Shown: piece after piece, positions 8,106 to 15,213 of the stretch
Position numbering within the stretch: the first letter of the stretch is position 1
How the letters are laid out: every line of letters begins with the position of its first letter
Assembly: GCF_036825875.1 (NCBI RefSeq)
Contig: NZ_DAISXK010000019.1
Location: 1-47,872 of the forward strand
Direction of reading: 5' to 3'
DNA: 47,872 nt
Source of the DNA: Paucihalobacter sp036825875
GTDB lineage: Bacteria > Bacteroidota > Bacteroidia > Flavobacteriales > Flavobacteriaceae
Translations under genes and position numbers: made by a program
The notes under the pieces: generated by a model
Databases searched by the model: none
Told to the model about the DNA's origin: nothing
What the model saw: only the letters and a program-made list of their open reading frames with translations

Positions 8106-8855
8106 TGTCTTAAACTTATCTAAAACTTTCTTAGTAAACTCGCTCAACACCAACCTACCACTAATCTTAGCCCGCTGGGTCAGCAATTGGTCCCAGTCTT
8201 CGGTCCCGCGCCAGAACATCGTTTTCATTTCGGTCATGGCTTTGGGGTTGTAGGTACACAATTTTTTAGCAAATTGATGCACAGCTTCATCTAAGGCCTC
8301 GGTGGTATCAAACAATTCTGTGAAAAGTCCTTTTTGCAATGCCCATTCTGCTGAGAAAAATTCATCTGCATTCATGGCAATTTGCGACATCCCGCTTAAG
8401 CCAAGTTTACGCTGCACTGCAGGACCGACCACAAATGGACCTATGCCAATATTAAGTTCGCTCAGTTTGATGGAAGCAAATTTGGTTGCCATACAATAGT
8501 CGGTAGCCGAAGCTAAGCCAACGCCACCACCAACGGTTTTACCTTGCACCCGACCAACGATAAACTTAGGACATTTTCTCATGGCGTTGATAACATTTGC
8601 AAACCCTAAGAAAAATTGTTTGCCAGTTTCTTCGTCAGTAATATCAACTAATTCGTTAAAACTAGCGCCTGCACAAAAGGTGCGGTCACCACCACTTTTT
8701 AAAATGACTACCTTTACATTGTCATCTTCTCCAGCGCTAGTGATGGCTCTTGCCAATTCGGACAATAAACTAGATGGCAACGAATTGTGTGATGGATGAA
8801 AAAACTCAATCGTTGCGATGTTATTTTTAATTTGTTTTTTTACGTAGGGATCCAT
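8103..8855 (-). CDS. Crotonase-family enoyl-CoA hydratase, PaaF-like
   Basis: 250 residues from the ATG at 8855. An upstream in-frame ATG at 8891 would add 12 residues encoded by a palindromic repeat and is not preferred. Crotonase features are GDRTFCAGASFNEL (CoA-binding loop and oxyanion hole), QGKTVGGGVGLASATDYCMAT and LSELNIGIGP. The second catalytic Glu (residue 133) is present, but the position of the first, usually in CELA, is Gly113. Classical hydratase activity is therefore not assured, and it may be an isomerase-like member. Position next to paaZ suggests the 2,3-dehydroadipyl-CoA step (PaaF) of phenylacetate beta-oxidation. Confidence 0.78.
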   Translation of the reverse strand: MDPYVKKQIKNNIATIEFFHPSHNSLPSSLLSELARAITSAGEDDNVKVVILKSGGDRTFCAGASFNELVDITDEETGKQFFLGFANVINAMRKCPKFIVGRVQGKTVGGGVGLASATDYCMATKFASIKLSELNIGIGPFVVGPAVQRKLGLSGMSQIAMNADEFFSAEWALQKGLFTELFDTTEALDEAVHQFAKKLCTYNPKAMTEMKTMFWRGTEDWDQLLTQRAKISGRLVLSEFTKKVLDKFKT

Positions 8856-8872
8856 ACCTTTTTTATTTGTCT

Positions 8873-8891
8873 GTGCGCACTTGTTGCGCAC
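8873..8891. repeat. Palindrome flanking the GIY-YIG gene (3' side)
   Basis: GTGCGCA-CTTGT-TGCGCAC hairpin. Its bases 8876-8890 are the exact reverse complement of 9227-9241, so the GIY-YIG gene lies within a 15-bp inverted repeat. Confidence 0.85.
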
Positions 8892-8900
8892 TCGTGTTTA

Positions 8901-9209
8901 TTATTTATAGAATTTTGATAAATCCCAATCAAGGCTCAAATCGACCCAATTCGGATTTTCTTTATTGATTTGATTAATTCTCCACTGCCTCTTCCATTTT
9001 TTAATAATTTTCTCTCTTCTTATGGCTTCTCTTATATCCAAATGCATCTCAAAATAAACTAATTTTTTGATGTTATAACGACCAACATGAGTCCCAAAAG
9101 TTGCTTTTTTATGTTCGCTCATTCGCCTTTCATTATCATTTGTCACACCTACATAAAAGATATGATTTGGTTCATGTGTTAAGATGTAAGTATAATACTT
9201 TTTCGACAT
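8901..9209 (-). CDS. GIY-YIG nuclease domain protein (single-domain, UvrC N-terminal-like)
   Basis: 102 residues from the ATG at 9209; a TTG-initiated extension to 9236 would be encoded by the flanking repeat. The GIY-YIG core is YYTYILTHEPNHIFYVGVTNDNERRMSEHK, followed by the conserved KLVYFEMHLDIREAIRREKIIKKWKRQWRINQINKENPNW. Tyr, Arg and Glu at the expected catalytic places suggest an active nuclease fold. Such orphan proteins are common in Bacteroidota and have no settled role. It lies between paaZ and the crotonase inside a pair of inverted palindromes, which suggests a small mobile cassette. Confidence 0.9.
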   Translation of the reverse strand: MSKKYYTYILTHEPNHIFYVGVTNDNERRMSEHKKATFGTHVGRYNIKKLVYFEMHLDIREAIRREKIIKKWKRQWRINQINKENPNWVDLSLDWDLSKFYK

Positions 9210-9224
9210 TTTATTTTTTAAGCG

Positions 9225-9245
9225 ACTGCGCAACAAGTGCGTAGT
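9225..9245. repeat. Palindrome flanking the GIY-YIG gene (5' side)
   Basis: ACTGCGCA-ACAAG-TGCGTAGT, a hairpin with 7 of 8 stem pairs. It shares 15 bases (9227-9241) in inverted orientation with the palindrome at 8873-8891. Confidence 0.85.
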
Positions 9246-9254
9246 GACCTGGAA

Positions 9255-11756
9255 TTAAAGCAAACCAAATTGCTCAAAATGATGATTTAAATGCTTGCGT
9301 TCTAACAAATACCATTCGTAACGATTCATTTCTCCAAATACGATGTTGTTTAACTTTGCATCTGGATTTGCTTTGAAAAAACTTTTATATTTTTCTCTTT
9401 GTTCTAGAAATTTTTCAACGGCTTGTTCAAGATTTGGGTGAATTAGTGCCTCCAAGGTATCCTTTTCCATCGTTGGAAACTTGGTATTTCTCGGAAACTT
9501 TTGATAGTTGTATAAACTAGCATGCACTTTGTCGAGTATTTTCTCAGGCGTAGCGACTTCAAAATCTTGAATCTCGCCTGCTGCAATTTTATAGGTGTAC
9601 TCTAAGTGTTCTATCATATGCTGCGGTGTCATGATGCCCCATTTTGGTTTGGTAGTTTCTTTCAGATTTGACAGATATTCTTTGATATTGTTATCGGTCA
9701 TTTCAACAAAAGTCTCTTGCTTTTTTTGCATAATGGTGAGAACTGTAGCGAAAGCGACTTTTTCATCTGTATTGGCGTCAAAAATTTCTGCATACCATTT
9801 CACAATGCCGCTTGGATGCTCTGCAGATGCCACATCCCGATCTACTTTTTGCTTACAGGTTAATCGCACATAAATGGTATCGTTGTGATATAGCGGACGA
9901 AGAAATCGGCATTCTTCCAGTCCGTAATTTGCTGCCACAGGACCTTTATTTGGATAGACAAACAAACCAGCAGCGGCAGAGATTATAAAATAACCATGTG
10001 CAGTTCGTTTTTCAAAAATGCTGCCGTCTAAAGACGTTATGTCGGTATGTGCATAAAAATGATCCCAAGTGATGTTTGAAAAATTGATAATATCTGTATC
10101 TGTAATGGTTCGGTTATGCGTTTTCATCGACATTCCCGGTTGGATGTCTTCCCAATGGTATTTAAATGGATGTTGGTCTGCTTCTTTATACCTTGCGTTT
10201 TGCTGATAAATTCCAGTAATTTCAGTAATGGTTGTGGGCGAACCTTGAATAGCCGTACGCTGCAAATAATGCTTAATTCCCCGAACACCTCCCATTTCTT
10301 CACCGCCACCGGCCCTACCAGGACCACCGTGTACTAAATATGGTAAAGGTGAACCATGACCAGTACTTTCTTTGGCACTTTCGCGATTTAACACTAAAAT
10401 TCTTCCGTGATGAGATGCTGCATTAATAACATAGTCTTTAGCAATATTGTCGTCATTAGTAGCAATAGATGACACTAATGAGCCTTTACCCATCTGTGCT
10501 AGCAGAATCCCTTCATCTAAACTTTTATAAGGCATAATGGTGCTTACAGGACCAAAGGCTTCACGCTCGTGAATGATGGTATTTTGAAATGGATGATCTG
10601 CTCTTAAGACAATCGGACTTATAAAAGCACCTTTTCTTGAATCTGCTCCAATAGTTTCGATGGTATCTAAATTGCCGTAGACGATTTGAGCTTCCTTTGC
10701 TAAATCCTTAACTGAATCCCTTACTGCTTGTACTTGCTGACGACTCACCAAAGAACCCATTCGGACTTCTTTAAGTCGTGGGTCGCCAATAGTGACTTTA
10801 TCCAATGCTTTTCCTAAGGCCATTTGCACATCTTCAACTAAATTTTCTGGAACTATAACTCTTCTGATAGCGGTACATTTTTGACCTGCTTTTACGGTCA
10901 TTTCATTACGCACTTCTTTGATAAACAAATCAAATTCGGGTGTGCCAGGAACTGCATCTTCACCCAAAATTGAAGCGTTTAGCGAATCGGCTTCCATAGT
11001 AAAAGGAACAGATTCCTCAATTAATCTTGGATGCGCTTTTAAAAGTCGTCCTGTAGTTGCCGAACCTGTAAAAGTTACGACATCCTGAGATTCAACGGTG
11101 TCTAATATGTTTTTAACAGTACCATTAATTATTTGAAGTGCCCCTTCGGGCAAAATTCCAGATCCTACAATTTCCTTCGCCACAGCTTCTGCTAAATACG
11201 AAGATGAAGGCGCAGGTAAAACCACCGCTGGTACTCCTGCCATCCAATTTACAGCACATTTTTCTAACATGCCCCAAACTGGAAAATTAAACGCATTGAT
11301 ATGAACAGCTACTCCTTTTTTTGGAACCATAATATGATGTGCCATAAAGCGACCACCTCGAGATAAATCTATTGGATCGCCTTCAACGTGATAGGGTTGA
11401 TTAGGGAATAACTTTCTTAGTGAAGCATTGGCAAATAGGTTTCCGAAACCACCTTCAATGTCTATCCAACTGTCCACTCTTGTGGCGCCAGTGCGATAGC
11501 TTAATTCGTAAAATTGTTCTTTGCGTTTGGTTAAGTATAATGCCAAACTTTTAAGCATATTTCCTCGTTCTTGAAAGGTCATTTTGCGAAGTTGTTGGCC
11601 ACCTTTGGTTCGTCCGTAGTTCAAAATTTCAGGAATATCTAAACCTTCGATTGCTACCGAAGCAAAAGTTTCTCCTGTAATGGCATCATGTATAGGCGTG
11701 CCTTCTTCGGTTCCTGTTGTCCACTTGCCAGTTATGTAATGTTCTATCTTCTTCAT
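9255..11756 (-). CDS. paaZ: PaaZ: oxepin-CoA hydrolase / semialdehyde dehydrogenase with C-terminal DUF1569-like domain
   Basis: Opens the oxepin-CoA ring and oxidises the resulting aldehyde in aerobic phenylacetate breakdown. Residues about 1-515 are the aldehyde dehydrogenase domain with catalytic Glu255 (FTMEADSLNA) and Cys294 (AGQKCTAIRR). Residues about 530-680 are the MaoC-like hydratase with Asp565 and His570 (WDHFYAHTD), equivalent to the E. coli catalytic pair. Residues 685-833 are an extra domain (MTPQHMIEHLEYTY ... FGEMNRYEWYLLERKHLNHHFEQFGLL) that resembles DUF1569/DinB-type helical bundles and is absent from the roughly 680-residue E. coli enzyme. Function of the extension is unknown. 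It lies downstream of the toxin-antitoxin pair. Confidence 0.93.
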   Translation of the reverse strand: MKKIEHYITGKWTTGTEEGTPIHDAITGETFASVAIEGLDIPEILNYGRTKGGQQLRKMTFQERGNMLKSLALYLTKRKEQFYELSYRTGATRVDSWIDIEGGFGNLFANASLRKLFPNQPYHVEGDPIDLSRGGRFMAHHIMVPKKGVAVHINAFNFPVWGMLEKCAVNWMAGVPAVVLPAPSSSYLAEAVAKEIVGSGILPEGALQIINGTVKNILDTVESQDVVTFTGSATTGRLLKAHPRLIEESVPFTMEADSLNASILGEDAVPGTPEFDLFIKEVRNEMTVKAGQKCTAIRRVIVPENLVEDVQMALGKALDKVTIGDPRLKEVRMGSLVSRQQVQAVRDSVKDLAKEAQIVYGNLDTIETIGADSRKGAFISPIVLRADHPFQNTIIHEREAFGPVSTIMPYKSLDEGILLAQMGKGSLVSSIATNDDNIAKDYVINAASHHGRILVLNRESAKESTGHGSPLPYLVHGGPGRAGGGEEMGGVRGIKHYLQRTAIQGSPTTITEITGIYQQNARYKEADQHPFKYHWEDIQPGMSMKTHNRTITDTDIINFSNITWDHFYAHTDITSLDGSIFEKRTAHGYFIISAAAGLFVYPNKGPVAANYGLEECRFLRPLYHNDTIYVRLTCKQKVDRDVASAEHPSGIVKWYAEIFDANTDEKVAFATVLTIMQKKQETFVEMTDNNIKEYLSNLKETTKPKWGIMTPQHMIEHLEYTYKIAAGEIQDFEVATPEKILDKVHASLYNYQKFPRNTKFPTMEKDTLEALIHPNLEQAVEKFLEQREKYKSFFKANPDAKLNNIVFGEMNRYEWYLLERKHLNHHFEQFGLL

Positions 11757-11785
11757 ATGCTTGGTGCTTTATATGATGAGATTTT

Positions 11786-11801
11786 TGTTTTCACGAAAAC
11801 A
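11786..11801. promoter_or_regulatory. Palindrome upstream of paaZ
   Basis: TGTTTTC-AC-GAAAACA lies 30 bp upstream of the paaZ start codon, in the 99-bp gap after the toxin gene. It may be an operator or a short mRNA hairpin; nothing else supports a specific role. Confidence 0.3.
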
Positions 11802-11855
11802 TGATGTTGTATTTTTTTCATCAGAATAATTATTTAACGCAGGTTCGAATAGTTT

Positions 11856-12188
11856 CTAATATTTTAAAATTTTGAATAAAGTATCATGGATTGAGGTCAT
11901 CGTTGGTTTTGAGATAGTACCAAGTTTTTTTTTGAACCGTTCCTTTGATAGTGTCCTAACTTGAAAAACCAAAATCTCCGAGGTTTCTTTTAAACCATTT
12001 TCTTCATTAGGCTCAATGATGGGATGTTCTTTAAAATAGTGCAATGAAGTTGTAAGCGGACAAACTATTAACAAATTTGATTTTTGATTCATTGTATTCC
12101 CACTGATAATCACTGCCGGCCTATTACCACTTTGTTCGCTACCTTTTACCGGGTCAAAGTAAACATTCCATATTTCCCCTTGCCTCAT
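11856..12188 (-). CDS. MazF/PemK-type endoribonuclease toxin
   Basis: 110 residues with the MazF signature RQGEIWNVYFDPVKGSEQSGNRPAVIISG, then LLIVCPLTTS and a C-terminal segment VFQVRTLSKERFKKKLGTIS. Members cleave mRNA at short specific sequences when not held by their antitoxin. It overlaps the antitoxin upstream by 4 bp (ATGA), the usual coupled arrangement. The pair is inserted between the paa thiolase and paaZ and is unrelated to phenylacetate metabolism. Confidence 0.93.
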   Translation of the reverse strand: MRQGEIWNVYFDPVKGSEQSGNRPAVIISGNTMNQKSNLLIVCPLTTSLHYFKEHPIIEPNEENGLKETSEILVFQVRTLSKERFKKKLGTISKPTMTSIHDTLFKILKY

Positions 12189-12430
12189 TTTTTTTCTAAA
12201 TCTTCAAGTATTTGGAACCAATCTTCTAATCCTTCTTCGGCTATTTCCAACATTTCGGGATTGTTTGCAGCTCGTTCAAAAGATTTAGCGAATTGTGCCT
12301 TTTCAATTTGAATCAAATAACGTTGTAGCGCTTTTTGAATGAGTTTATTTTTAGGGATTTTTAATTCCAATGCTGTTTTTGCAAGCTGATCAAGTAGCTC
12401 TTGTGGAAGAGATGATGTAAATGTTGCCAT
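12185..12430 (-). CDS. Ribbon-helix-helix antitoxin of the MazF-type pair
   Basis: 81 residues. N-terminal MATFTSSLPQELLDQLAKTALELKIPKNKLIQKALQRYL fits a ribbon-helix-helix DNA-binding domain. The acidic C-terminal half (EIAEEGLEDWFQILEDLEKK) fits the toxin-binding tail. It precedes the MazF-type gene with a 4-bp overlap. Its AT-rich upstream gap (12431-12466) contains overlapping short dyads of TATTTAT/ATAAATA type and is a plausible autoregulatory site. Confidence 0.85.
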   Translation of the reverse strand: MATFTSSLPQELLDQLAKTALELKIPKNKLIQKALQRYLIQIEKAQFAKSFERAANNPEMLEIAEEGLEDWFQILEDLEKK

Positions 12431-12466
12431 TTTATATTTATTTTTTGTAAATATAAATAATATTTA

Positions 12467-13675
12467 TCATATTTTTTCTATAATCGCTGCATAACCTTGT
12501 CCTACACCTATGCACATGGTAATTAATGCGTAACGCTTGTTTTGTTGGTGCAACTCCAGAGCTGCGGAATAGGCAATTCTCGTGCCTGTAACGCCTAATG
12601 GATGTCCAATGGCAATCGAACCTCCATTTGGGTTTAGTCTGGCATCGTCATCGGCTAAACCCCAAGCTCTAGTGCAGGCTAAAGATTGAGCAGCAAAGGC
12701 TTCGTTTAATTCAATGATATCCATATCATCCATAGTCAAGCCGGCTTTTGCCAATGCTTTATTGGAAGCTTCAACTGGACCGATTCCCATAATTCTTGGC
12801 TCTACGCCAACTACAGCCGAACTCACAATTCGGGCTAATGGCTTGAGGTTGTATTTTTTTATAGCCGCTTCGGAAGCAATGATTGTTGCGGCTGCACCAT
12901 CATTTAATCCTGAGGAATTTCCAGCGGTAACACTGCCACCTTCTTTTTTGAAAGCTGGACGAAGTTTTCCTAAAATCTCTAATGTGGTGGTTGGTTTTAC
13001 AAATTCATCTTTAGAAAACTGGATTGGGTCTTGTTTTCGTCGCGGAATTTGAACCGTTAAAATCTCTTTTGAAAGTCGGCCATTTTCTTGTGCTCTTATG
13101 GCTTTCATCTGACTCCAATAAGCAAATTTATCTTGGTCTTCACGTGAAATATTGTACTTTTCAACTAGATTTTCAGCGGTATTCCCCATACCATCGGTAC
13201 CATACATCTCTTGCATTTTAGGATTGATGAATCGCCATCCAAAACTGGAATCGTACATTTTTGAATCGGTACCAAAAGCTGAAGAAGGTTTGGCAACCAC
13301 GTATGGTCCGCGTGTCATGTTTTCAACACCACCTGCAACAAAAATGTCACCATCACCTGCTTTTATGGCGCGATTAGCGTGAATTATTGCCGAAAGTCCT
13401 GAACTGCACAACCTGTTAACTGTTTCTCCTGGCACCGTAAATGGTAACCCTGCTAAAAGCGACGCCATTCTCGCTAAATTTCGATTGTCCTCTCCTGCTT
13501 GATTGGCACAACCCAAAATTACGTCGTCGTATGCCTCTTTGGGAATACTAGGGTTTCGTTTTACTATTTCAGAAATTACTAAGGCCGCCAGATCATCCGT
13601 GCGAATAGTTGATAAAGCACCTTGATAACTTCCAATAGGTGTTCTAATGCCGTCTATAATGTATGCTTCATTCAT
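12467..13675 (-). CDS. paaJ: Acetyl-CoA acyltransferase, probably 3-oxoadipyl-CoA thiolase
   Basis: 402-residue thiolase of the degradative class. Cys90 in ETVNRLCSSGLSA is the acylated nucleophile; His358 in GGSIAIGHPLGVTG and Cys388 in CIGVGQG complete the active site. In this operon it would release acetyl-CoA (and succinyl-CoA) from 3-oxoadipyl-CoA at the end of the pathway, the role called PaaJ (PcaF-like). The substrate is inferred from context; a generic fatty-acid thiolase is the alternative. Confidence 0.85.
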   Translation of the reverse strand: MNEAYIIDGIRTPIGSYQGALSTIRTDDLAALVISEIVKRNPSIPKEAYDDVILGCANQAGEDNRNLARMASLLAGLPFTVPGETVNRLCSSGLSAIIHANRAIKAGDGDIFVAGGVENMTRGPYVVAKPSSAFGTDSKMYDSSFGWRFINPKMQEMYGTDGMGNTAENLVEKYNISREDQDKFAYWSQMKAIRAQENGRLSKEILTVQIPRRKQDPIQFSKDEFVKPTTTLEILGKLRPAFKKEGGSVTAGNSSGLNDGAAATIIASEAAIKKYNLKPLARIVSSAVVGVEPRIMGIGPVEASNKALAKAGLTMDDMDIIELNEAFAAQSLACTRAWGLADDDARLNPNGGSIAIGHPLGVTGTRIAYSAALELHQQNKRYALITMCIGVGQGYAAIIEKI

Positions 13676-13710
13676 TTGTCTAAAATATTTGTTATTTAGT
13701 GGTACATTGG

Positions 13711-13746
13711 AATGCCAAAATAACCATTTTCAGTTGGTTTGGCATT
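13711..13746. repeat. Intergenic hairpin between metallopeptidase and thiolase
   Basis: AATGCCAAA (13711-13719) pairs with TTTGGCATT (13738-13746). There is no T run on the minus strand, so this is not a convincing terminator; RNA processing or a decayed repeat is possible. A degenerate CTGC-AAAA-GCAG motif lies nearby at about 13777-13788. Confidence 0.45.
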
Positions 13747-13806
13747 TTGTTAATGGGCATTTCATATTATTGTCTGCAAAAGCAGGTATTTTATTTATTA
13801 GTCTTT

Positions 13807-14250
13807 TTAATTTATCAAAACTGCAAAGGTGTCGTGATTACTCATATCACCTGTTTTGTAGCCCTTTAAAAACCATTCCATGCGTTGGGCAGATGTGCCA
13901 TGTGTAAAATAATCAGGCACCACATGACCTTGTACACGTTTTTGAATAGCGTCATCTCCAACGGCCTTTGCGGCACTTAAAGCTTCTTCAATATCGCCTT
14001 CTTCTAAATACTGCTGATTGTAATGCGCCCATAATCCAGCGTAAAAATCAGCTTGGAGCTCGAGCGCCACAGATAATTTATTGGCTTCTGTCTTAGATGA
14101 ATTGCGTTGTAATTGCCTTACTTTTTGAGAAGTGCCAAGTAAGGTTTGAACATGGTGACCAATTTCATGTGCCGTTACATAGGCAATTGCAAAATCTCCT
14201 TTTTGTGCACCAAATCTGGTATGTAACTCGTTAAAAAATACCAAATCCAT
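13807..14250 (-). CDS. C-terminal catalytic part of the split zinc metallopeptidase
   Basis: 147 residues starting at the ATG directly after the TAA. It contains the zinc-binding HEIGHH motif in YVTAHEIGHHVQTLLG and the downstream LELQADFYAGLWAHY with the likely third ligand, plus the family's conserved end HGTSAQRMEWFLKGYKTGD. If translated by reinitiation it would be soluble, lacking the membrane anchor. Such coupling is inferred only from the TAAATG junction. Confidence 0.6.
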   Translation of the reverse strand: MDLVFFNELHTRFGAQKGDFAIAYVTAHEIGHHVQTLLGTSQKVRQLQRNSSKTEANKLSVALELQADFYAGLWAHYNQQYLEEGDIEEALSAAKAVGDDAIQKRVQGHVVPDYFTHGTSAQRMEWFLKGYKTGDMSNHDTFAVLIN

Positions 14251-14670
14251 TTATACTTTTTGATCGCCAGGACAATAAAAAGGACCCATTGCTGAGGATG
14301 CCGTACCACATGCAGAGGTTACTTGTTGAGTGAATAATATCATTTTAGGTTCTTTATACGTTCCTAAATTATGCTTTTGAAACACCTGATGCCAAACATC
14401 TTCGGTGTCGGCCAAAACAGTACCAACAAAATTTCCAATTTCAACCTCATCAGCGGTTAGTTGCCGATCGCTAGAAGTTACAGATTGCGATTGTTGTTGA
14501 TTAATTTGTTCAAGAATTGGAGCGATGGTCTGACCTGTTTCACCGCCAAACAATTGCAATATTATGATGACCACTGCGATGATTCCACCACCAGCTACCA
14601 ACTTACCTTTGGTACTTGTACCACGACGATCTTCAAGATTCCCGCTTTGTCTTCTGCCTTTCCATTTCAT
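14251..14670 (-). CDS. N-terminal part of the split zinc metallopeptidase
   Basis: 139 residues: MKWKGRRQSGNLEDRRG, then a transmembrane segment at about residues 25-42 (LVAGGGIIAVVIIILQLFGG), a Gln/Ser-rich stretch, and the family block SACGTASSAMGPFYCPGDQKV, at which point the TAA occurs. It carries no catalytic residues by itself. Confidence 0.6.
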   Translation of the reverse strand: MKWKGRRQSGNLEDRRGTSTKGKLVAGGGIIAVVIIILQLFGGETGQTIAPILEQINQQQSQSVTSSDRQLTADEVEIGNFVGTVLADTEDVWHQVFQKHNLGTYKEPKMILFTQQVTSACGTASSAMGPFYCPGDQKV

Positions 14671-14710
14671 AGTTTGAGAAATTTAATGCCTCTAATTTAC
14701 TGATGTTTTC

Positions 14711-14736
14711 GCTGAGATTCCTGCTTTCGCAGGAAT
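14711..14736 (+). repeat. GAG-stem-TTTC palindrome (26-bp copy 1)
   Basis: GAG then ATTCCTGC-TTTC-GCAGGAAT, an 8-bp stem with a TTTC loop. The 26 bases 14711-14736 are identical to 32483-32508. Its end overlaps the TAA stop of paaI. Confidence 0.9.
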
Positions 14737-15140
14737 TATTGCCAATCCTTTTGAGTTCTGTAAACGACTCCCTTAAAAAGTGCTACTAACTCATCACCTC
14801 GCTTTACTTCAATAATATTAAACCCAAGTTTATTATTTACTTTCTCAATAACCGACTCGGCCATTAAAAAATCACCTTCATTTAATGCCTCAATGTGATT
14901 GATACTTGTTTCAATTGAAACCGCATACTTTCCATGTGTGTTGGCAGCAAAACCAAAAGCGGTATCTGCCAAAGAATAAGTGATGCCGCCATGCGCTTTG
15001 CCCATGCTATTCAGCATATCTTTTCTAATGGTCAACCCTAATTTACATTTGCCAATTTCGCATTCTAATATTTCGATACCCAGCCATTGGCTGAAAGGAT
15101 CGAGGGATAACATTTTAAATGGGATTTTTTCCGCTTGCAT
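14736..15140 (-). CDS. paaI: Hydroxyphenylacetyl-CoA thioesterase PaaI (hotdog fold)
   Basis: 134 residues, normal for PaaI. The hotdog signature is MLNSMGKAHGGITYSLADTAFGFAAN, with the catalytic Asp in LADTAFG, followed by VSIETSINHIEAL. It hydrolyses ring-hydroxylated phenylacetyl-CoA and related stalled thioesters, preventing CoA trapping. It lies between paaH and the broken metallopeptidase. The start at 15140 gives a standard N-terminus. Confidence 0.9.
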   Translation of the reverse strand: MQAEKIPFKMLSLDPFSQWLGIEILECEIGKCKLGLTIRKDMLNSMGKAHGGITYSLADTAFGFAANTHGKYAVSIETSINHIEALNEGDFLMAESVIEKVNNKLGFNIIEVKRGDELVALFKGVVYRTQKDWQ

Positions 15141-15213
15141 AAAATATCATTATTTCTATTGATTGTTCTCTTTTAAAACCCAAAAAGTCCCTTCTAAGAG
15201 ATAATCGAATCCA

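Larger units (their letters stand above)
13807..14670 (-). pseudogene. Neutral zinc metallopeptidase (YpfJ-like), split by an in-frame stop
   Basis: The two halves 14251-14670 and 13807-14250 are in the same frame, separated by a single TAA codon. The sequence around the break reads CCT GGC GAT CAA AAA GTA TAA ATG GAT TTG, where family members usually have a Tyr codon (DQKVYxD). So this is one nonsense change and not a frameshift. Joined, the product has an N-terminal membrane anchor, the conserved cysteine segment and HEIGHH, i.e. a complete YpfJ-type protein of about 287 residues. Either the gene is inactivated, or the TAAATG permits reinitiation, or the base is a sequencing error. Confidence 0.8.

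Noticed and set aside
8047..8253. Plus-strand open frame beginning with ITNLLPLFTIYYLLFTIYY
   Set aside because: Its hydrophobic start is only the translated heptad array, followed by antisense of the crotonase.
10116..10337. Short open frames on both strands within paaZ
   Set aside because: They fall within the conserved junction of the ALDH and MaoC domains and have no recognisable features.
13807..14670. Selenocysteine or programmed frameshift explanation for the split metallopeptidase
   Set aside because: The interrupting codon is TAA and both halves share one frame, so neither mechanism fits.
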